This document shows, piece after piece, positions 8,630-16,102 of a DNA stretch of 64,000 nt. The notes under the pieces were generated by a model. It saw nothing but the letters and a program-made list of their open reading frames with translations, was not told where the DNA came from and did no database searches. Numbering within the stretch: the stretch's first letter is position 1; every line of letters starts with the position of its first letter. The translations under genes and the position numbers were made by a program. This DNA is from Streptomyces sp. NBC_00224 (GTDB lineage Bacteria > Actinomycetota > Actinomycetes > Streptomycetales > Streptomycetaceae): NCBI RefSeq assembly GCF_041435195.1, contig NZ_CP108106.1:4994501-5058500 (forward strand), written 5' to 3'.

Positions 8630-9274
8630 ATGATCCGAGTAGTCATCGTCGACAACGAGCCGTTGATACGCGCCGGACTCCAGCACGTCCTCGGCACGGC
8701 CGACGACATCACGGTCGCCGCCACATCGCCGGTCGCCCACGCCGTCGAAACCATCCAGGCGCAGCAGCCCGGGGTCGTCCTGCTGGACAGCTGCACCTCG
8801 GACGCGGAGGCGCTGTCCACCGGCATGTCGGCGATGACCGCGCCGCCACTCGTCTGCGTCCTGTCCGCCTCCCTCGAAGAGGAGCACGTGGCCACCGCCC
8901 TCGCCGCCGGGGCGTCCGGATACGTCCTCAAGGACACCCCGCCCGAACGCCTCGCCCCCCTGGTGCGGGGCCTGGCCCAGGGCTGGACCATGATGTCGGC
9001 CGGCATCAGCCAGAAGGTCGTCTCCCGCTTCCTGGGCGACGTCGTACGCCGCTCCACGCCCGAGGTCTCCCGCCTCTCGCCCCGCGAGCGAAAAATCCTG
9101 GTCCTGGTGGCCTGCGGCCTCTCCAACACGGACATCGGCCTGCGCCTGCACCTGAGCCGCGGCACGGTGAAGGACCACATCCAGTCGATCCTGCGCAAAC
9201 TGAACGTCGAACGCCGCATCCAGGCTGCCCTCATCGCCGAACGGGCGGGGCTGGTTCCCTGGGGGGACGCGTAG
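8630..9274 (+). CDS. orphan NarL/LuxR-family response regulator
   Basis: The ATG at 8630 places VVIVDNEPLIRAG at the start of the receiver domain; the open frame upstream to 8531 lacks receiver-like sequence and contains a hairpin. 214 residues. The receiver keeps Asp8, the phospho-acceptor Asp53 (VVLLD), Ser79 and Lys101 (YVLKD), although the usual MP after the acceptor is replaced by SCTSD. The LuxR HTH follows at about 150-210 (LSPRERKILVLVACGLSNTDIGLRLHLSRGTVKDHIQ, shown here in motif form only). No histidine kinase gene is adjacent, so it is an orphan or depends on a distant kinase. Confidence 0.88.
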   Translation: MIRVVIVDNEPLIRAGLQHVLGTADDITVAATSPVAHAVETIQAQQPGVVLLDSCTSDAEALSTGMSAMTAPPLVCVLSASLEEEHVATALAAGASGYVLKDTPPERLAPLVRGLAQGWTMMSAGISQKVVSRFLGDVVRRSTPEVSRLSPRERKILVLVACGLSNTDIGLRLHLSRGTVKDHIQSILRKLNVERRIQAALIAERAGLVPWGDA

Positions 9275-9295
9275 GGGTCCGCCAAAAAAGACGCC

Positions 9296-9339
9296 CGGCG
9301 CCGTGGAGCCGCCCGAGAGGGGCGGGCTCCACGGCGCCG
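9296..9339. terminator. strong bidirectional hairpin terminator
   Basis: A 14-bp perfect stem, CGGCGCCGTGGAGC (9296-9309) with GCTCCACGGCGCCG (9326-9339), has an inner CGCCC/GGGCG stem. Six A residues precede it, giving a T-run on the minus strand. Confidence 0.75.
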
Positions 9340-9796
9340 GTCGTTCAACTCCGGCCCGCATGCCGGAGCTGGCCGGAGACGGGGGAATGTTGCTCTCCGG
9401 CGCGCCGCGGGCGGCCGGTGTCGAGGACGCGACGTATTGGCGATTGTCGACACCGGCCGCTGATCTGGGTACGTGTACGCCGGCCGTCCCCGCGGCACAG
9501 GGACAGCCACCGCGTCCCGGGTGAGGGGGCGGGATTCGATGTCCGGCGAAGGACACCAAGCAACCGCTTTCACCTGGGCCGATACGTACGAGACCCGTGA
9601 GGGCTTCGTGCGGAACAGTCTGGAGGGGTACCCCGCCCCCTTTCCAGGGGGCTGAATTGCAGATAATGATCCAGCCATCAACATTCAGCCCCGGCCCCCT
9701 CCGGGCAGCAGCGTTCCTGAACAGGAGATCGCCCGCCGACAGACCGTCATCGCCCGTCGTGCCGCCGCGACGGCAGCCGTTCGTCCCCGTCCCCCC
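9340..9796. other. long intergenic region with two inverted repeats
   Basis: No convincing gene. It contains a 14-bp perfect inverted repeat, GCGGCCGGTGTCGA (9411-9424) and TCGACACCGGCCGC (9447-9460), separated by 22 less GC-rich bases, and a second 10-bp repeat, GGGGCTGAAT (9648-9657) and ATTCAGCCCC (9683-9692), with an AT-richer 25-nt spacer. The second lies about 100 bp before the MmyB-type regulator gene and may be its operator or leader hairpin. Confidence 0.6.
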
Positions 9797-10669
9797 GTGA
9801 ACGAAGGTCCCGTTTTGCCGCTCGCCGCCCGCGACCGCATGTCCCTCAAGACGCTCCTCCAGGAGCGGCGCGCCGCCATCCACCCGGAGTCCGCCGGATT
9901 TCCGCCGCGTCAGGCGGGGCCGGGCCGACGGGTCGCCGGGCTCAGTCAGGAGCAGATGGACATCCTTCTTGAGCGCACACCGGGTACGTACAACCGATTT
10001 GAGAACGGGCAGCTGAACCCCACTGCCGAATTCCTGACCAATGTGGCGCGCACCCTGCGTCTCAACGAGCAGGAGTGGACGTTCCTCTGGCGGCTCACCC
10101 GGCGCGAGTACCCGCCGTACACCCTGCACCGCGACTCCGGGATGTCGGTCCCCGGTGTCTGGCAGCGGGTCGTGGAGCAGATCGACGGGGCGATGGCCTA
10201 CATCACCGACGCCGCCTGGAACCTGCTCGCCCACAACGCGGAGTTCGCCGCGCTCTTCCCGCGTGGCGAGGTTCCGGCCAACACCATGCGGTGGATGACC
10301 CTCGACCCCGAGGCGCGCGAGCACGTATTGACGGACTGGGCGGACCGGTGGGCCCCCATGGTGCTGCCGCAGCTGCGGCACGGCGTGGAAATGCGGCCCA
10401 ACCACGTGGAGTTGCGACGCCTTGAGGCCGAGGTGCAGGACGACCCCGTCGCCGGGCCGCTCTACCGGGAGACCGGGGCGACCCCGATCCCGTACCCCGA
10501 CGGGTCCGAACGCCCCATCCGGCACAGCGAGTTGGGGCCCGGCTGGGTCACCACGTGCGTGGCCGAGCCGGTCACCTCGCCGGGGGCCCGGGTGATGCTG
10601 CTCCTCTACACCCCGGGGGCGTCGCTCGTGAGCCGGCACCCGGTGCTGAGCGCGCCGTTGACGAGCTGA
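9797..10669 (+). CDS. XRE-family regulator with MmyB-like ligand-binding domain
   Basis: GTG start at 9797; 290 residues. An N-terminal helix-turn-helix (LKTLLQERRAAIHP...GLSQEQMDILLERTPGTYNRFENG, given in part) is followed by the MmyB-like PAS-type domain: IDGAMAYITDAAWNLLAHN, MRWMTLDPEAREHVLTDW and a C-terminal LLLYTPGASLVS strand. Members of this family bind fatty-acid-like or other hydrophobic ligands and commonly sit beside the enzyme gene they control. Here the neighbour 144 bp downstream on the same strand is a type III polyketide synthase, so local control of polyketide formation is a reasonable inference. An alternative internal start at ATG 9839 would trim the N-terminus by 14 residues. 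Confidence 0.85.
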   Translation: MNEGPVLPLAARDRMSLKTLLQERRAAIHPESAGFPPRQAGPGRRVAGLSQEQMDILLERTPGTYNRFENGQLNPTAEFLTNVARTLRLNEQEWTFLWRLTRREYPPYTLHRDSGMSVPGVWQRVVEQIDGAMAYITDAAWNLLAHNAEFAALFPRGEVPANTMRWMTLDPEAREHVLTDWADRWAPMVLPQLRHGVEMRPNHVELRRLEAEVQDDPVAGPLYRETGATPIPYPDGSERPIRHSELGPGWVTTCVAEPVTSPGARVMLLLYTPGASLVSRHPVLSAPLTS

Positions 10670-10736
10670 GCGCACGACCGGCGTGTCCCAGGGGTGGGGC
10701 AGCGCGCGGAACGACTCCTTCCGGCTGAGCTCTGTT

Positions 10737-10758
10737 CGAATTCCGAGGAACGAATTCC
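10737..10758 (+). promoter_or_regulatory. direct repeat of CGAATTCC upstream of type III PKS
   Basis: CGAATTCC occurs at 10737-10744 and 10751-10758, a 14-bp period; each copy is nearly palindromic. It lies 56 bp before the PKS start, so it is a candidate operator for the MmyB-type regulator. Seen in sequence; role inferred. Confidence 0.4.
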
Positions 10759-10813
10759 AGCCGTCTCAAGTAGGTTGAGGATTCGCCCGTCGGCCACCCG
10801 AGGGAGCCCACTC

Positions 10814-11881
10814 GTGCCCGCTCACATAGCCCTCCCCGCCATAGCTCTGCCGGACCACCTCATCTCCACGGATGAGATCTGCGCAGACATCCGGCGTGCC
10901 AACCCCGATCGGCCGCGGCTGGAGGCGCACCTGCGAATAGCCCGGGCGACCACCGTCCGCACCCGCCGTTTCACCCGCCCCCTCAACGCCCCGACCGTGG
11001 CCGGAAATGCCACCATCGAGGAGCGGAACAGGGCGGCGTACGAGGACGCGCTGCGGCTCGCGGTCCGCTCCGGGCGACAGGCCCTGGCCCACGCCGGCCT
11101 CGCCCCCGACGACATCGACTGCCTCGTCACCAGCCACACCACCTCCTGGACCGTGCCGTCCCTCGACGTCGCCCTCGTCCGGGAGTTGGGCCTGCGGCCG
11201 GACGTGCGGCGCGTCCCCATGGCGACCGTCGGCTGTGCGGGCGGCGCGCAGGGCCTGGTCCGGGCGCACCAGGACATCGCCGCGCACCCGGGCTCGCACG
11301 TCCTGGTCGTCGTCGCCGAGTGCCTGTCGACGGCCACGTACAACCACACCGACACCAGCCGGGAGTCGATGATCTACAAGGTGCTCTTCGGGGACGGCTC
11401 GGGTGCGGTCGTCGTCTCGGACAGCCCGGCCTGGAGCGGGCCCAGCTACGTCATCGAGGACACCTTCGAGTACGTCCTGCCCGACAGCATCGACCGCTAC
11501 CAGGGCCGCCTCTCGGGGGCCGGGCTGCACTTCGACTCCACGGCCGCCGCCACCGCCGCCCTCAACGACAGCCTCCCGGCGGTACGCAAATGGCTCGGCG
11601 GCAGCGGCCGGGCCCTCCAGTTCGCGGTCGTCCACCCGGGCGGGCCCCGGGTCCTGGAGGACGCGGCCGCCGGGTTCGGCCTGGACGGCGACCGCGACCA
11701 CGGCGATCTGCGGCACGCCTGGGCGAGCCTGGCCACCAACGGGAACCTGGGCGGCTCCGCCGTCCTCGACGTGCTGGCCCGCACCTTCGAGCAGCCCCCC
11801 GGCGACCGGCAGTCGGGCCTGATCATCGGCTTCGGCCCGGGGTTCGTGCTGGCCGCCTCGCGGGGCCACTGGTCGGCGTGA
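10814..11881 (+). CDS. type III polyketide synthase (chalcone/stilbene synthase family)
   Basis: GTG 10814 with GAGGGAG 8 bases upstream gives 355 residues, the usual family length. The catalytic triad is present: Cys141 (TVGCAGGAQG), His274 (AVVHPGG) and Asn311 (TNGNLGGSAV). The GFGPG loop lies at 339-343. These homodimeric enzymes load an acyl-CoA starter on the cysteine, extend it with malonyl- or methylmalonyl-CoA and cyclise to pyrones, resorcinols or naphthalenes. The sequence is not a close visual match to RppA (THN synthase), and no P450, methyltransferase or oxidase lies beside it, so the product may be a simple alkylpyrone or resorcinol. Downstream is tRNA-fMet, so the gene is alone or co-regulated with the upstream MmyB-type gene. 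Confidence 0.9.
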   Translation: MPAHIALPAIALPDHLISTDEICADIRRANPDRPRLEAHLRIARATTVRTRRFTRPLNAPTVAGNATIEERNRAAYEDALRLAVRSGRQALAHAGLAPDDIDCLVTSHTTSWTVPSLDVALVRELGLRPDVRRVPMATVGCAGGAQGLVRAHQDIAAHPGSHVLVVVAECLSTATYNHTDTSRESMIYKVLFGDGSGAVVVSDSPAWSGPSYVIEDTFEYVLPDSIDRYQGRLSGAGLHFDSTAAATAALNDSLPAVRKWLGGSGRALQFAVVHPGGPRVLEDAAAGFGLDGDRDHGDLRHAWASLATNGNLGGSAVLDVLARTFEQPPGDRQSGLIIGFGPGFVLAASRGHWSA

Positions 11882-11959
11882 GCCGGAGGGTCCCGGATGG
11901 GGTCCCGCGTCAGCCGGTACGGAGCACCGCCCCGCATGCCGTACAGTTGTGTTTACCGA

Positions 11960-12033
11960 CGCGGGGTGGAGCAGCTCGGTAGCTCGCTGGGCTCATAACC
12001 CAGAGGTCGCAGGTTCAAATCCTGTCCCCGCTA
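11960..12033 (+). tRNA. initiator tRNA-fMet (anticodon CAT)
   Basis: A 74-nt tRNA with CAT anticodon in the loop CTCATAA. Initiator identity is shown by the unpaired C1-U72 end of the acceptor stem (CGCGGGG against CCCCGCT) and by three consecutive G-C pairs in the anticodon stem (TGGG/CCCA). CCA is not encoded. A TACAGT box (11942-11947) is a possible -10. Confidence 0.93.
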
Positions 12034-12045
12034 CTGAAGTCCTTG

Positions 12046-12076
12046 GGCCCGGCACATGAGAATGTGCCGGGCCTTT
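12046..12076 (+). terminator. terminator after tRNA-fMet
   Basis: A perfect 12-bp stem, GGCCCGGCACAT (12046-12057) with ATGTGCCGGGCC (12062-12073), has a GAGA tetraloop followed by TTT. Confidence 0.88.
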
Positions 12077-12148
12077 GGCATTCCCGGGCCCCGGCCGCCC
12101 TGGGGCTTCGGCATTTCCGGGCCGGCGCCCACCGGTGCGCTCGCCCGG

Positions 12149-12952
12149 CTATATGTCCGGCGTCAGCTCCGCCGCCAAGAAGCGCCGGTATGCGAATCCC
12201 AGGCCCTCGTACAGCCGTATCGCCCCGTCGTTGGCGCCGTCCACCATCAGGGCCGCCGTCCCGTGCACGGCCAGCGCCTCGGCGAGCACCTTGGCGACGA
12301 CCGTACGGGCCAGGCCCCGGCCCCGCGCCGACGGGTGCACGGCGACGCCCGCGAGCAGTCCGACCTCGGGGGACGACCAGGCGAGCGCGGCGACCGAGGT
12401 GAGGCGGCCCGCGTCGTCCCGGGTGCCCGCCCACCGCCCGACGCCCGGCGCGCCCGGCACCGCGTACGAGCCGGGGAAGGCCTCGGCGAGCAGCGCGGTG
12501 ATCTCCTCCGCGTCGTCGTCCGCCAGCCACCGCGCCTTGCCCTCGTCCGCCGCGCCCGCCTCGGCGGACGACAGGGGGCGCGTACGGCTCATCCAGCCGA
12601 AAGTGGCCACCGGACGCAGCTCCGGCAGCGCCTCCACCAGGGCCCGCACGGTCGCCTCGTCGCCGAGCGGGCGGTAGCTCGGGCCGGTCTCGGCGAGCAC
12701 CTCGGCGACCAGCGGGGCCAGTGACCCGACGGGCCCCGAGACGGCCAGCCGGTCGTGGCGGGACAGATCGGGGACGGCGACGGCGAAGGCGCGGCCGTCC
12801 CCGCTCACCCAGGCGCGGGCGCGGGAGGCCCCGGTCAGGCCCTGGGCGGCCCACAGCAGCGGCGGGTCGCAGGGCAGGGCGGCGGTCGAGCAAAGTTCGT
12901 GCATGGGCCACGAGCCTGCGGCCGGCCTTTGTGCGACGTCAAGTTCCGGCAT
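12149..12952 (-). CDS. GNAT-family N-acetyltransferase
   Basis: 267 residues from ATG 12952; ATG 12904 is an alternative, as neither has a strong SD. The C-terminal half is a GNAT fold: LLAGVAVHPSARGRGLARTVV is the acetyl-CoA-binding motif A (R/Q-x-x-G-x-G/A loop), followed by LMVDGANDGAIRLYEGLGF, the motif B helix and substrate-side strand. The N-terminal ~130 residues look like a second, degenerate GNAT half, a common arrangement. Substrate is unknown. The gene converges with tRNA-fMet. Confidence 0.82.
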   Translation of the reverse strand: MPELDVAQRPAAGSWPMHELCSTAALPCDPPLLWAAQGLTGASRARAWVSGDGRAFAVAVPDLSRHDRLAVSGPVGSLAPLVAEVLAETGPSYRPLGDEATVRALVEALPELRPVATFGWMSRTRPLSSAEAGAADEGKARWLADDDAEEITALLAEAFPGSYAVPGAPGVGRWAGTRDDAGRLTSVAALAWSSPEVGLLAGVAVHPSARGRGLARTVVAKVLAEALAVHGTAALMVDGANDGAIRLYEGLGFAYRRFLAAELTPDI

Positions 12953-13021
12953 GAGGGTCAGGAAGTGCCTGGCGGCACCTCACCGGCCGAGGGGTTCACG
13001 TCCAGTAGTCTCACGGGTGCT

Positions 13022-13315
13022 ATGCGTGAGCATGTGGCGGGACTGATGCGAGCGGCGACGCGGCGGAAGGTGCCGGCCGTGCCGCTGTTCGTCGGCCTGT
13101 GCGCGCTGCTGATGTGTCTGTCCCTGCCGCTGTCACTGCCCCTGTCGCCCGCCGCGCCCTGGGTGACCGCGCCCTCGTACACGAAGGGCGGCGTCCCCTC
13201 CGTGCACGGCGACCCGGCGACCCGGCGGCACGCCCGGGGGACCTGCGTACGGGGCCGGGCCGGGCCCCGCAGATGCCGGGCGCGGCTGATCGCGACAGGT
13301 ACGGACCGGCACTGA
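13022..13315 (+). CDS. hypothetical small membrane or exported protein
   Basis: 97 residues from ATG 13022. One hydrophobic segment (VPLFVGLCALLMCLSLPLSLPL) could be an uncleaved signal anchor or signal peptide; the rest is short, basic and Arg-rich at the C-terminus. Coding bias is moderate. It is divergent from the GNAT gene, with about 70 bp between the two starts. No family is recognised and the C-terminal part may not be conserved. Confidence 0.45.
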   Translation: MREHVAGLMRAATRRKVPAVPLFVGLCALLMCLSLPLSLPLSPAAPWVTAPSYTKGGVPSVHGDPATRRHARGTCVRGRAGPRRCRARLIATGTDRH

Positions 13316-13356
13316 GCGCTTCGCTTGGAATCGAGGTCGGGTAGCTGCGGGCCGGT

Positions 13357-13388
13357 GGGGGCTGGTCGCGCAGTTCCCCGCGCCCCTG
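13357..13388 (+). repeat. half copy of a dispersed Streptomyces-type repeat
   Basis: The core CGCGCAGTTCCCCGCGCCCC is shared with the left arm of the large hairpin at 24925-25009. Only one arm is present here. Such elements are scattered between genes in many Streptomyces genomes. Confidence 0.6.
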
Positions 13389-13427
13389 ACGGGCCGCTGA
13401 CCCGGTTGGGGGACGTGAGGTCGCCGC

Positions 13428-14648
13428 GTGCGGCGGAGCCGGACACCCTGGGTGGGGCGCGGGATGTCGGCGGCCCTGCGGACGGGCAGGAGACCACAGG
13501 TGCGGCAGCGATCGGACGGCGGTGGCCGGGAGGGCTCCCGGCGCCTCGGCCTGGTGCGCACCCTGCCCGCGCTGCTCCTGGTCGCCGGGGTCGTCCTCGA
13601 CGTGGCGACCCCGCCCGATCTGACCGCCGCCGCCCTCTTCGCGGCCGCGCCCCTGATCGCGGCCCCCTTCTTCGGGCCGGCCGGTACCGCCGTCGCGGGC
13701 GCCTCGGCGGTCGGGGCGGTGCTGCTCACGGAGTATCTGCACGACATCCCCAGCACGGGCGAGGCGGTCAGCGAGCTGTTCACCGTCACCACCGTCGGCG
13801 CCCTCGCCCTCTTCATCAACCGCATGCTGCGGCGCAGCGGCGAGCGGCTCGCCTCGGCCCGGGTCATCGCGGAGACCGCCCAGCGCGCCGTGCTGCCGAC
13901 GCCCGCCGAGCGCATCGGGGGTCTCCAGGTGGCCGCGCGGTACGAGGCGGCCCAGGCCGGTGCCTTCATCGGCGGGGACCTCTTCGCCGTTCAGGACACG
14001 CCGTACGGGGTGCGCCTGGTCGTCGGGGACGTGCGGGGCAAGGGCCTGGAGGCGGTGGAGGCGGTGGCCGTGGTCATCGGGGCGTTCCGGGAGGCGGCCG
14101 AGCAGGAGACGACTCTGGAGGCCGTGGCCGGGCGCCTGGAGCGCGCGCTGACCCGGGAGGGCACCCGGCGCGACGGCCTGGACGCCGTCGAGGGGTTCAC
14201 CACGGCCGTGCTCGCCGAGATCCCGCGCGGCGCCGGGACCGTACGGCTGGTGAACCGGGGCCACCCCGAGCCGCTGCTGCTGCACGCCGACGGGGCCCTG
14301 GACGCGCTCGCCCCGTCCGACCCCGCGCTGCCGCTGGGGATGGCGGACCTGGGGGTGTGGCCGGACCGGGCGGACGCGTACCCCTTCCCGGCCGGGGCGA
14401 CGCTGCTCTTCTACACCGACGGCCTCTCCGAGGCCCGCTCGGTGGAGCCGCCGGGGGTCTTCTACGACCCGCACGAGCGGCTGCGCGGCCGGATCTTCCC
14501 GGGGCCCGACCAGGTCCTGGACGCGCTGATCGACGATGTGCGCAGACATACGGGCGGGGGTGCGAACGACGACATGGCGCTGCTCGCGGTGGGGCGGCCG
14601 GGGGTGCGGCAGCCGGAGCGGCGGCGGACGATGCCCGTGGTGCCGTGA
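13428..14648 (+). CDS. membrane-bound SpoIIE/PP2C-type protein phosphatase
   Basis: GTG 13428 has GAGG 7 bases upstream; 406 residues. A basic N-terminal region precedes 3-4 TM helices (LPALLLVAGVVLDVA, AAALFAAAPLIAAPFFG, AVAGASAVGAVLL, VTTVGALALFINRML; about residues 43-130). A cytosolic SpoIIE domain follows with the PP2C metal-binding signatures GGDLFAV, VGDVRGKG, NRGHPEPLL, LFYTDGLSEAR and NDDMALLAV. Proteins of this type dephosphorylate anti-sigma-factor antagonists in partner-switching pathways. No kinase or antagonist gene is adjacent. It lies upstream of a c-di-AMP riboswitch gene, but hairpins in the gap suggest separate transcription. Confidence 0.88.
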   Translation: MRRSRTPWVGRGMSAALRTGRRPQVRQRSDGGGREGSRRLGLVRTLPALLLVAGVVLDVATPPDLTAAALFAAAPLIAAPFFGPAGTAVAGASAVGAVLLTEYLHDIPSTGEAVSELFTVTTVGALALFINRMLRRSGERLASARVIAETAQRAVLPTPAERIGGLQVAARYEAAQAGAFIGGDLFAVQDTPYGVRLVVGDVRGKGLEAVEAVAVVIGAFREAAEQETTLEAVAGRLERALTREGTRRDGLDAVEGFTTAVLAEIPRGAGTVRLVNRGHPEPLLLHADGALDALAPSDPALPLGMADLGVWPDRADAYPFPAGATLLFYTDGLSEARSVEPPGVFYDPHERLRGRIFPGPDQVLDALIDDVRRHTGGGANDDMALLAVGRPGVRQPERRRTMPVVP

Positions 14649-14748
14649 CGGTGTGTAGCCGAACAGCGCCCCTGCGCATAACAACTGACACACCGTCAAC
14701 AGTTGTCCCCAACGATCAGGGGGAACTGCTTGGAATCCGGTCCCCCTG
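14648..14748 (+). terminator. cluster of three hairpins after the phosphatase gene
   Basis: ACGGTGTGT (14648-14656) pairs with ACACACCGT (14688-14696); ACAACTG (14681-14687) pairs with CAGTTGT (14700-14706); and CAGGGGGA (14717-14724) pairs with TCCCCCTG (14741-14748). The first two are mutually exclusive. The set probably terminates the phosphatase transcript before the riboswitch leader. Confidence 0.5.
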
Positions 14749-14799
14749 TCTATTAACGTTCGATAACGCAGCGCGGTCGTCCCAGCCGTCGTAGAGGCG

Positions 14800-14945
14800 G
14801 CACCGTGCGCACGCGCCGAATCCCGAAAGGGAACCGGGGAACCACCAACTTGGGGTGAATCGGGCACCTTTGTACCTTTGAAGAGGTGCCCGTAGGAGAC
14901 CTTCCTGCTCCGAACCCGTCAGCTAACCCGGTAGGCGAGAAGGAA
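14800..14945 (+). promoter_or_regulatory. cyclic di-AMP riboswitch (ydaO/yuaA type)
   Basis: The leader of the M23 peptidase gene matches the conserved core of the ydaO class: GGGAACCGGGGAACC, then GGGGTGAATCGGGC, a variable stem (CACCTTTGTACCTTTGAAGAGGTG region, 14866-14889), CGTAGGAGACC, and CCGAACCCGTCAGCTAACCC with GGTAGGCGAG. This class binds c-di-AMP and in Streptomyces is known upstream of resuscitation-promoting-factor and other wall-hydrolase genes, lowering expression when c-di-AMP is high. It ends just before the AAAGGAG ribosome site (14948-14954). A promoter is likely in the AT-richer 14750-14766 stretch. Confidence 0.93.
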
Positions 14946-14961
14946 GGAAAGGAGCGCCCCA

Positions 14962-16041
14962 GTGGCGTCCAACGAGCCTGCCCTCGGCACCCAGCCGGTT
15001 CCCCCCGTCTCTCTCTACGGGGTCGCGCCCAGTGACACCGAGGTGTGGGAGGAGTGGGACCCCACCGAGGAGTCCGTGCGCTCCGTGCGCGGCCGGCACC
15101 GCGTCGCCAAGCAGCGCGGCGGGCTCGCCCGCAGCTCCACCGTCCTCGGCGTCGGCGTCATCGCGGCCGTCGGCGCGGGCGGCATGGCCAGCGCGCAGAG
15201 CAAGCCGCCGGTCTCCATATCCCTGCCCGACTCGGTCGCGGACAACCTCCCCGACGTCAAGTCCCTGCCGGGCGTGGGCACGCTGATATCCGACATCGCG
15301 GGCGACGAGAAGCCCGACGCCTCCCCGGCCGCCGAGGCCGACAGGGCCGTCGCGAGCGCCCCCCTCACCATGGCGGGCGTCTCCCGGGCCGAGGCCGAAC
15401 AGGGCGCCACCGGCGCCGGCGAGGCCCTGCGCGCCCGCATCCTCCAGCAGGCCGAGCAGCAGCAGAACGACGCCGAGGCCGAGGCGAAGGCGGTCGCCGA
15501 GAAGGCCGCGTCCCAGAAGGCGGCGGCCGAGGCGAAGGCCGCGCAGAGCGCCGCGGAGCAGAAGGCGGCGGCCGCGAAGAAGGCCGCCGAGGAGGCCGCC
15601 GCGAAGAAGGCGGAGGAGGAGCGTCTGGCCGAGCTCGCCAAGAGCTTCTCGCTGCCGGTCGCCTCGTACACGATCACCTCGACGTTCGGCGAGGCCGGCT
15701 CGATGTGGTCCTCCGGTCACCACACCGGCCTCGACTTCGCCGCCCCCACCGGCACCCCGCTCAAGGCGATCCACGGCGGCACGGTCAAGTCGGCTGGCTG
15801 GTCCGGCTCGTACGGCTACCGCACGGTCATAGAGCTGGAGGACGGCTCGGAGCTCTGGTACTGCCACCAGTCCTCGATCGCGGTCAGCGCGGGCCAGAAG
15901 GTGACGACCGGCGAGACCATCGGCCGCGTCGGCGCCACCGGCAATGTGACGGGCCCGCATCTGCACCTGGAGGTGCACACCCCGGGCGGCACGGGCATCG
16001 ACCCGATGGCGTGGCTGCAGTCGAAGGGCCTGAACCCGTAG
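14962..16041 (+). CDS. M23-family peptidoglycan endopeptidase under riboswitch control
   Basis: GTG 14962 with AAAGGAG 7 bases upstream; 359 residues. After a hydrophilic cytosolic ~55 residues, a hydrophobic segment (STVLGVGVIAAVGAGGMASA) exports or anchors the protein. An Ala/Glu/Lys-rich coiled coil spans about residues 135-230. The C-terminal LytM domain has both zinc motifs, HHTGLDFA (H-x3-D) and GPHLHLEVH (H-x-H), and the YGYRTVIEL and GETIGRVGATG strands. It should cleave peptide cross-links in peptidoglycan outside the membrane. The c-di-AMP riboswitch upstream ties its level to cell-wall or osmotic homeostasis, dormancy and germination control. Confidence 0.92.
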   Translation: MASNEPALGTQPVPPVSLYGVAPSDTEVWEEWDPTEESVRSVRGRHRVAKQRGGLARSSTVLGVGVIAAVGAGGMASAQSKPPVSISLPDSVADNLPDVKSLPGVGTLISDIAGDEKPDASPAAEADRAVASAPLTMAGVSRAEAEQGATGAGEALRARILQQAEQQQNDAEAEAKAVAEKAASQKAAAEAKAAQSAAEQKAAAAKKAAEEAAAKKAEEERLAELAKSFSLPVASYTITSTFGEAGSMWSSGHHTGLDFAAPTGTPLKAIHGGTVKSAGWSGSYGYRTVIELEDGSELWYCHQSSIAVSAGQKVTTGETIGRVGATGNVTGPHLHLEVHTPGGTGIDPMAWLQSKGLNP

Positions 16042-16102
16042 GGCGTGCTGGCTGTGGGCGGGGGCGCGGAATAGCCGTGCACCGCCCGCCCGTTCACCTC
16101 GT

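Noticed and set aside
5248..12033. tRNA-Lys and tRNA-fMet as possible integration sites of mobile elements
   Set aside because: No integrase gene or partial 3' tRNA duplicate is seen within the window.
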